Shown here: positions 57,616 to 64,000 of the stretch, piece by piece
Layout of the letters: every line of letters starts with the position of its first letter
How positions within the stretch are numbered: position 1 is the first letter of the stretch
NCBI GenBank assembly: GCA_027946365.1
Contig: JAPEUQ010000009.1
Location: forward strand, 682,001 to 746,000
Reading direction: 5' to 3'
Origin: Kalmusia sp. IMI 367209
Lineage: Eukaryota; Ascomycota; Dothideomycetes; Pleosporales; Didymosphaeriaceae
DNA length: 64,000 bases
Made by a program: the position numbers and the translations under genes
Notes under the pieces: generated by a model
The model's input: only the letters and a program-made list of their open reading frames with translations
What the model was told of the DNA's origin: nothing
The model's database searches: none

Positions 57616-58381
57616 TCATTCCAAGTCCGGTCCCTTAGCTGTCAACTCATACCCAGACTTCGCGACCGCCTTCTGAAACGTGACTGTCTCTTTACACGTC
57701 TCTAGCCACCTTTGTATGTTTGGCCACTCCTTCGCCTGGGTACCCAGCTTCGTCACAAGGATAAAGTCAATGCTGAATTGCATCATCGTATCCGCAGCTG
57801 TGACGTGCTCCCCACAAAGGAACTTGCCTTCAGATAACGACAGCTCTGTTTCTAACCAATCAAGGTCCTTTTGTACGTTCACGGAGAGGCCCTTTTCTGT
57901 GACTTGTAGAACGCCGTTATCCTTTGCAGATTGGGGCATGTTCCACCGAGCGTAAGTTATCGCGAGGGCGTGCAGCATAAATGTGCCTTCAGCGGCGTGG
58001 ATCCACTGGAGTACTTTAACGCGTCGGCGAAGATCTTCCGGAATCAATTTATGCTGTTCATCATAGATCTCGCAGAGATATCTATTTCCCTATCAGTTAT
58101 ACACCATCCGAAAATATTTACGAAGCTATGCCCATGACCTCAGATTAGAGATATACGCACTCTGTTATCACACCGCTCTCGTAAATTGTGACATCGCCAT
58201 CTTTCATCGATGGGAATTTCCCGAGCGGATTACCACTGCTTGCTTTGAAATCCTCGGGCGCGGCCATGTTGGACATGCGATCGGCAAATTTGATGTCATA
58301 GTTGATGCCGAGTTCTTCGAGGAGCCAGGCTATGCGGATAGAGCGTGAGGCTTGAAGGAACCACAGGGTTATTGGGGGCAT
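57616..58381 (-). CDS. Glutathione S-transferase
   Basis: Exon 1 is 58381-58161 and exon 2 is 58081-57616 (GTGCGT...ATAG, phase 2), giving 228 residues. The N-terminal thioredoxin-like domain has MPPITLWFLQASRSIRIAWL, where Ser13 is a likely glutathione-activating residue, and the cis-Pro region GNPLGKFPSMKDGD with YESGVITEYL. The C-terminal all-helical domain includes FLCGEHVTAADTMMQFSIDF, the N-capping box and hydrophobic staple of GSTs. It is probably a cytosolic enzyme conjugating glutathione to electrophiles or reducing peroxides; its relation to Gtt1-type fungal enzymes is inferred. The start at 58381 agrees with the family; an upstream in-frame ATG at 58438 is less likely. Confidence 0.9.
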
Positions 58382-59694
58382 TTTTTGATTTTGTAGTATG
58401 ATACCACGTCGATGTTGATTGAGACGAGCGGTTTGCACTCAATTTCAGGAGAATAGAATGCCTATAGACATATGTATACAGTAGCTAACAAAAGAATAAA
58501 CGTTATTCGATTGATGTTCTGCAGGGGAAGATCCAGTTGCGATGACATAATAGATCATAGATGATGACTCCGTGGAACGGACCGTTCCAGTGGGGGATGT
58601 TTGAAAATAAAGCCCTATGTGTCGAGGATCGCACCGCAGGATCGTCATTGGTCGATGTTCAAAACGTAAATGCTCATGCGCCAGAGAGAGAATCTTGAGA
58701 TCACAGCAGCAAGGTTTACGAATATTGGGAGGTCTTGATGAGGCTGTGCTGTTGCCAAGTGAAATTCATGCTACGGCAAGTTCAACAGTGTGGCTACTAC
58801 TTGATATCATCGATACACATTCCCGTATGTAAAAGACACTAATTCTTATGATGGCCTGGCAAGAACGCCAATTTGGAAGACCACGACACAGGACGGTGCA
58901 CCCGATGTTTGTTAATGTCCGCAGGCCACAAGCACACAACGCAGAATTACGTGCAACCTGTCGCGATCTGATTTTGACATGAAGGCCTCAACATGTGACG
59001 TAAATTCCTCGTTTCATTGCAATGTTCAGCGTCTATAGGAGTTGCAGAGCCTCGATGGGTGACAGGACGCTAGCGATTGCAGTGTAAACGCTGTGGGGCG
59101 CATTTAGGCTGCAGCGATGGCTTCTCTAGATACAAGGCGGGTGAACAGACATCTCCTGTCAAAACTTCCTAGTCTTGTAGTATGCAAGGATCGACAACGA
59201 AGATCAATGTCTTGTCATACGGTGCATCGGAATTGTTGTAGGAATTTGGGCTCCAGTCTAGCAAGCGCACATGGTATCTCTCACAAGACGGGAAAGAGCC
59301 GGAAATTAACACTGTGATCTATAAGATTTCATCACAGAAATATACCTAAGCCCATAATTCTTTTTTGGCGGACATAAATCATGTGTTCATGCACAAGGTT
59401 TGTGGAAATTTTCAGCAGGAAAGCGCTCGCAAGTTGGGACCCAAAACAATGACGTAATAATGTCGAGTGACAAGGTTCTCTGGTATTGGAATACTTATGC
59501 TTAAATACAACTTTTCGACTGTATCCGACTTATAGCAGGTATCACATATGCTCTAAATATCAACGTATAGCTACTTGATATAAATTCCAATCTGCAGTGA
59601 TCCAACAAAGATATCAGAAAACTCTCGTACATGTTATGTAACTTTGTATACCCTAGTTCAACTTACATTTTTGGATGTTTTGATAGAGTACACC
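58382..59694. other. AT-rich gene-free region
   Basis: About 1.3 kb. The left end is the GST promoter. Frames at 58617-58832 and 59117-59317 lack support. Nothing else recognised. Confidence 0.5.
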
Positions 59695-60535
59695 ATGTCA
59701 CTCAATCTACAGGATCTTAGGTAAGCCTCAGACGGATCCAACACATTCAGTCTTATTGTTCACTGATAAAACAAGCGACTACACCGTCCCGTCCACCCCT
59801 CAAGCAACCCTCTCCATCACCCTCTCCTCATCACAACCACCGCATCTTCCCAGCAACAGCACTTCAACAGCAAGCCTTCCCATTAGTATCTCTATACGCC
59901 AACTGCAGTCGCGCCACCCCTCTTTAGCACTCATTATCGCCGCATTACACAACATTTTCGATCTTCCTTCCATCCTCGACATCGGCGTCCTCGCTCTAAC
60001 AAATGTAAATACCGAACAAACCATTCCACTCTTTAGTGCCGCGTACGGTCCTACCGTGCGTCCACACCTCAAATTCACCTGGGGGAGAAATATACGCGAC
60101 TCAGTTCCCTTCGTGTCAATTCCGTCGCTCGAGAGCGGTGACGCTCTGTGTCTCACCTTCGACCTAAGTATGCAAATGTTGAAGGATCTTTGGACACGCC
60201 GATCCATGCGTCGGCACGATACCTCATCTTTTCCGTTTAGTACGAATGAGAAATGGCGATTGCATTTCCTTGTTAGGGAGAGGATTGGATATATGCATAA
60301 TGGGATTGTGCTGTGGTCATGGGGCGATCTTGAAGGGGAATTGGAGGGCAAGAAGTTCGAGTACCCTGTGGAGACGGTATATGCTTATGATAAAGTGGAA
60401 GCGGAGACTATGGCGAGAGATCGGGAGGAGGGGAAGTACGTGCAGGTGCACCCTAATGATAGTGATAAGATAGAGTGTTTTGTTGGTGTCGAAGCTGATA
60501 CTAAAGGATGTGTTATTGAGTTTGTGGATGTGTGA
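59695..60535 (+). CDS. Unnamed protein, 5' end unresolved
   Basis: A clear frame runs from at least 59753 to 60535 (about 260 residues) but has no suitable ATG. The sequence is coherent: LSITLSSSQPPHLPSNST, SISIRQLQSRHPSLALIIAA, FDLPSILDIGVLALTN, HLKFTWGRNIRDSVPFV, GIVLWSWGDLEGELEGKKFE, and the end KGCVIEFVDV. I do not recognise the family. A plausible start is ATG 59695 (MSLNLQDL), but the intron to 59750 would be only 30 bases and the phase does not fit. Either the true first exon lies further upstream or a base is missing. No signal peptide or membrane span. Confidence 0.55.
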
Positions 60536-61622
60536 AGCGGTAATGGATTCTTCGGCAACGAACACTTTTTCGGTAATCATTGATAGTGTGAGGATAGAAG
60601 GGCAAAAATAAGAGTCGTAGATAATTTGATATGTAGATTATACTCCGTGATTACGAGGCTCTAGTCATTTGGCACCGTGATCTTAATATATTGGCTTTGC
60701 TGTGGTTTGACATATGTGATCACTTTGTTTTGCAATTAAGCAAGAATGAAAACAACGAAATCTGATTAATCCTTAGTGAAAGCCTCAGCAAGAAAACAAT
60801 ACTCACTGCTCAGTTCTTAAATAAAATCTTAATAACTCAATGAGCGCACTCTGTTTGATAGGAATGTATGTATTTGACGAGGTATCGGAGGGGGCCGGGT
60901 CGGTTGCAATGAAAGCGCGCTATTACGGGATGCCGGTCGCTCTTTTGCGTGGCCGAAGCCAGTTCAATCTTGAAGAAACAAGCATACTATCCGTCATCCT
61001 CCATCCATTATCTGCTACATTTCTGTGATATGCGCGAGCTTAGAAAGTGAAAAATGACCAATAATTTCCATGTCTTTATTGTCTGCGACCAGATTTGATG
61101 TCCAGAACTCATAGCTGACCACAGAGTCCCGTTCGTTCCCGGGATCGGTCAATCATAGCAGCACAGACGTTCAAAATTCAGCCCATCCAAGCCCCAGCGT
61201 CCTTTCTCTTAGGACTCCTCTCTACAAATGAGCCACATTTGACCATTAAAAGTAGCCGTACGGTCGATGATCTGGATACTAAAGGGAACGTGCATGTAAA
61301 CACACATTATACTGCTGCATTATGTTTGTACGCTAGCTTGGAGGGTTACATTTCTAAAGATCACCTGAAGGCTATCGAAGCGCGTCTTCGAAGCGACTTC
61401 ATCGACAAACGAACCATTGAGCCCAATCTGAATAAGAAAGATATTCGCGAAAAAGTGTACGAATGCATAGTGTGACCTCTAGACGAGCAGCGAAGGATGG
61501 AATTCGACATTACTGTTATGCCGTTGTACGCGGGAGCTTAATAAACCAAAGCTTAAGAGCGCATGATCCGAATGCTACTACGAAGTATGCTAGGTATCCC
61601 ACAGAGAGCGCAACAACTTGCC
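60536..61622. other. AT-rich gene-free region
   Basis: Frames at 60840-61028 and 61239-61475 are short and without similarity. No gene supported. Confidence 0.45.
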
Positions 61623-62591
61623 CTACAGCTCACCTTGCTCCACTTTATTCTTCCTGATCCCACACCTCCTCAAACAACTCTCCACCCCCTGCGCCAACGT
61701 TGCCGGCACCAAATGCCTGAACTTGTCAATATCCGCACCCTCTAAAAACTCCAATCCCAGCGCTAACCCTGCAAAGTCATCATCTAACAGAAACAGACTT
61801 TCTGCAGGCGTATTCAGCCCAGGGTCCTCGTCGTTGAACGTCGCAACGAACACCATCTCGTCGCAATCCGGATTGAACTCGAGATGAAGGGCGCCCTGAG
61901 GGAACACAGCCATACTGTAGGTCTGGTGCTCGGCGCGAATCTTGCGCGTCCCGGTCTCGGTGACAAACTCGGTTATCATACGACCCTAAACATCTGTCAG
62001 TGTGAATCTTGTACCAGATATATAGAGGGACAAGCTGACCTTCACGATGATAGCGAGTTCAGTGGCGCGGTTGTGTGTGTGCGGAGTGTTGAAGCTACCA
62101 TCATGTTAGCACATCTCGTTCAGTGCTCAGTCCGAGGTGCCCCAAAAATCTAGGCTTGGAGGATTCTCTTGGGTGTAGTAAGGTATCACAGAGGACTATA
62201 TACATACCCGCAAGGCTTTGTAAATCCAATAGCAGCAGCAGCTCCATTCCCAATCAACGCAGGCATCGTCAACCCAATCGCATTCACAAGCGTCCCTCCT
62301 CTCCCCTGGAGCTTCGCAAAGGGGACATTGGGCGGGTTGATGAAGTCGAACTTGAACGCATCATCGGGAAGGAGCGCATGGCGAGTGACAGAGTTAGGCG
62401 AGGTTCGAAGTTTGGCGATGAGGTCGTAGTCGACGCCAGGGAGGGTGGCGTTGAAAGGTAGGGGTTGGGGAAGGGGAACTTGGGGTCGTTTGGACGGGAG
62501 GGCCGCCGTCGTCGTCGCTGAGGACGTTTTGGAGAGGAGAGGTTAGAGCAGTACTAGCGAGGGCTAGGGCGATAGTGTAAAAGACGATCAT
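61623..62591 (-). CDS. Secreted cupin (germin/spherulin-like) protein, apparent 1-base frameshift
   Basis: Exons are 62591-62208, 62094-62040 and 61985-61623. The N-terminus MIVFYTIALALASTALTS is a signal peptide. The body (FNATLPGVDYDLIAKLRTSP; VPFAKLQGRGGTLVNAI; FNTPHTHNRATELAIIVKG) carries the cupin metal motif H-T-H-N-R-A-T-E-L, and exon 3 has YSMAVFPQGALHLEFNPDC. Signal peptide and cupin body are in different frames. They fuse when one base is removed in the G-rich stretch around 62461-62485 (for example the G4 run 62482-62485). The total then becomes 266 residues, and the phase of all three exons agrees. Fungal members are cell-wall or secreted proteins of unknown role, some metal-binding enzymes. 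Confidence 0.8.
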
Positions 62592-63215
62592 CTTGGTTGC
62601 GGGGGATATCTTGTTGAGCGGTCTGGTGAGGATGGGTGTTGTAATGTCATAGTTGCTGGTGAAAACGACCCTTTTTATATTTGACAGTCACTCCTTCTTT
62701 CGAGTTTATCCGAGGTATGCTCAGCATAGCTGTGTAGTGAGCGAGTTGCGAGCTGCGGTGAGCAAAGATTCTTGGCTAACACAGTTGTGCCGCACGCGTC
62801 AGCACGTAGGAATTTTACAGTCGTGAGATCCCCGCAGTCCTACCACATGACCGTCGTAAACTTCCAGTCTGCTAAGGATATGGAACACTTGAGATCCAAT
62901 GGCTCCCCGTCACATGTCCATTGAAAGTGTAAGGGTATCGTCAGCTTAGTCACGGCAGAGTACGCCTTTCTTGGGCAATGTTAAACCCGACTCTTGACAG
63001 TACGATCATGACTATCATCGGTGTGAATAAAGCGGAGAAAGTCTGGGGTAGAGCCTACTGCTGACTTGCTGAACATGCAGGATTACTCTGAAAGGCATCG
63101 ACGGAAACTATCGGTATAACTGATATGCACTACACACTGACACGTGCAATACAGTCGCGATGCCGCATTCTAGCGAGATCAAGACTAAACAATCCGAACC
63201 AAGACAGCAGGCTCA
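62592..63215. other. Intergenic region
   Basis: Cupin promoter on the left, with TTTTTATATTTG near 62670. The remainder has no recognised gene. Confidence 0.5.
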
Positions 63216-64000
63216 TTACGACAAATCAAATGTTTGTCCAAAACGCCAACCCCCCACCCTCTCATAAAATTGTTCGTCCTCGTCGACAGCCTTGTCCACA
63301 ATCAGAACATATACCTTCAGATCTTTTTGGGAAAAGGAGTTCTCTGTGCCAATGATAACATATTTCGGTGATTGTGAAAAGGCACGGTTCGGGTCGTCCA
63401 GAACTATGTTCTCAGGCTCACAAAGATTGATAAGCTCCCAAGCAGGCGCTCTGATCTCATATGATGGCATGCTATCTTGCTCGAGATAACCACCTGATTC
63501 ATCTGAATTTTGGTGCTTACTCCATGGCGATTGTATATCCTCGGCCCAGGACACTCCTCCGAATGGAACATCCATGTACTTAATGCCACCTGTGTAGGCC
63601 ATCCATGACCAGGAAGGGGTAATTTCGCTGCGGAAGGTCTCGATACGCATAAGAAAATCACCAGCTCGCTGCCAGAGTAAGGACCGATGTAGGTAACAGT
63701 CGAAGACTCCATGGCCACCCTCTGTCCTCAGAGTACGAATCAGCCTCTTTTCTAGGCCTCTGATCGCTATAGGCCTGTCCGCAGGAAAGGAGAGGTCCAG
63801 AGTTGCATACCGTTCGTAAAGACTTTGGAAGAGTTGGATTTTTGTGCCTTTGACGTATGAATCGATCGACTCAGGAAAGTTCGCGTCACCGAGGAAGGAC
63901 GCCTTTTTTACTACAGAAAAATTAGTTCGTAGGGTAGGTTGATCCGTAGAGGAATCCTACTTGTTCATTTTGGTCAGGGTTTCACAGCGCACTCCTTCTC
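63216..64000 (-). CDS. HET-domain protein, C-terminal part (5' end beyond window)
   Basis: The last exon runs from about 63910 to 63216. It encodes the C-terminal half of a HET-type incompatibility protein: FLGDANFPESIDSYVKGTKI, LFQSLYERYATLDLSFPAD, IAIRGLEKRLIRTLRTEGG, HRSLLWQRAGD and PSWSWMAYTGGIKYMDVPFG. Upstream of an intron (donor GTAGGA at 63960, acceptor TGTAG at 63911, branch CTAAT) lies GVRCETLTKMN, which runs to the edge. The phases across this intron disagree by one base; the A6 run at 63904-63909 is a likely site of a single-base error, or the join is mis-drawn. The exon shows no stops, so this gene may be intact, unlike the HET pseudogene at 35 kb. Confidence 0.75.

Noticed and set aside
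61239..61475. 78-codon frame with a charged product
   Set aside because: Too short, no similarity, and in an AT-rich decayed stretch.

Overview
The window is nuclear DNA of a filamentous ascomycete (Pezizomycotina). The evidence is short introns of about 45-75 bp with GT..AG ends and CTAAC/CTGAC-like branch sites, a Zn2Cys6 transcription factor with a fungal-type trans domain, HET-domain and NB-ARC/TPR genes, a SAT4-type rhodopsin-like membrane protein and DUF5321. A Dothideomycete is my best guess, held with low confidence. Coding DNA is GC-rich; several long spacers are AT-rich, gene-free and look decayed.

Layout. 1-5.9 kb: VIT/VWA protein (runs off the left edge), M20 metallopeptidase, orphan disordered protein. 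6.3-9.0 kb: two broken genes, an APH-type kinase and a small unnamed family. 9.5-11.1 kb: secreted choice-of-anchor-B protein. 13.0-17.0 kb: Afi1-like polarity protein, divergent from an EF-hand protein. 19.2-23.7 kb: Zn2Cys6 factor followed by an MFS monocarboxylate-type transporter. 25.4-34.6 kb: tetraspan membrane protein, NTF2/RRM G3BP-like protein, septin-like GTPase, unnamed conserved fungal protein. 35-40 kb: HET pseudogene, carboxylesterase, NB-ARC/TPR (NLR) relic. 40.6-46.9 kb: peroxisomal enoyl-CoA isomerase, Dal5-type MFS permease, SAT4-type membrane protein. 48.3-58.4 kb: DUF5321 mitochondrial protein, Vps5, alkaline phosphatase, DNA photolyase, glutathione S-transferase. 59.7-64 kb: unnamed protein, secreted cupin, HET-domain protein running off the right edge.

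Most genes are independent housekeeping or secreted functions and no biosynthetic cluster is evident. Two patterns stand out. First, four genes are disabled, and most of their in-frame stops lie where a single G:C to A:T transition at a Trp or Gln codon would explain them, as RIP-like mutation would do. Three of the genes concerned with non-self recognition (HET, NLR, HET) lie in the right half, two of them dead. Second, three otherwise intact genes (NTF2/RRM, unnamed 33 kb gene, cupin) each need removal of one base in or near a G/C run to restore the conserved C-terminus and splice phase. That looks more like homopolymer error in the assembly than biology.

Exon joins were worked out by hand from splice signals, reading phase and family resemblance. 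No alignment or transcript data were available.
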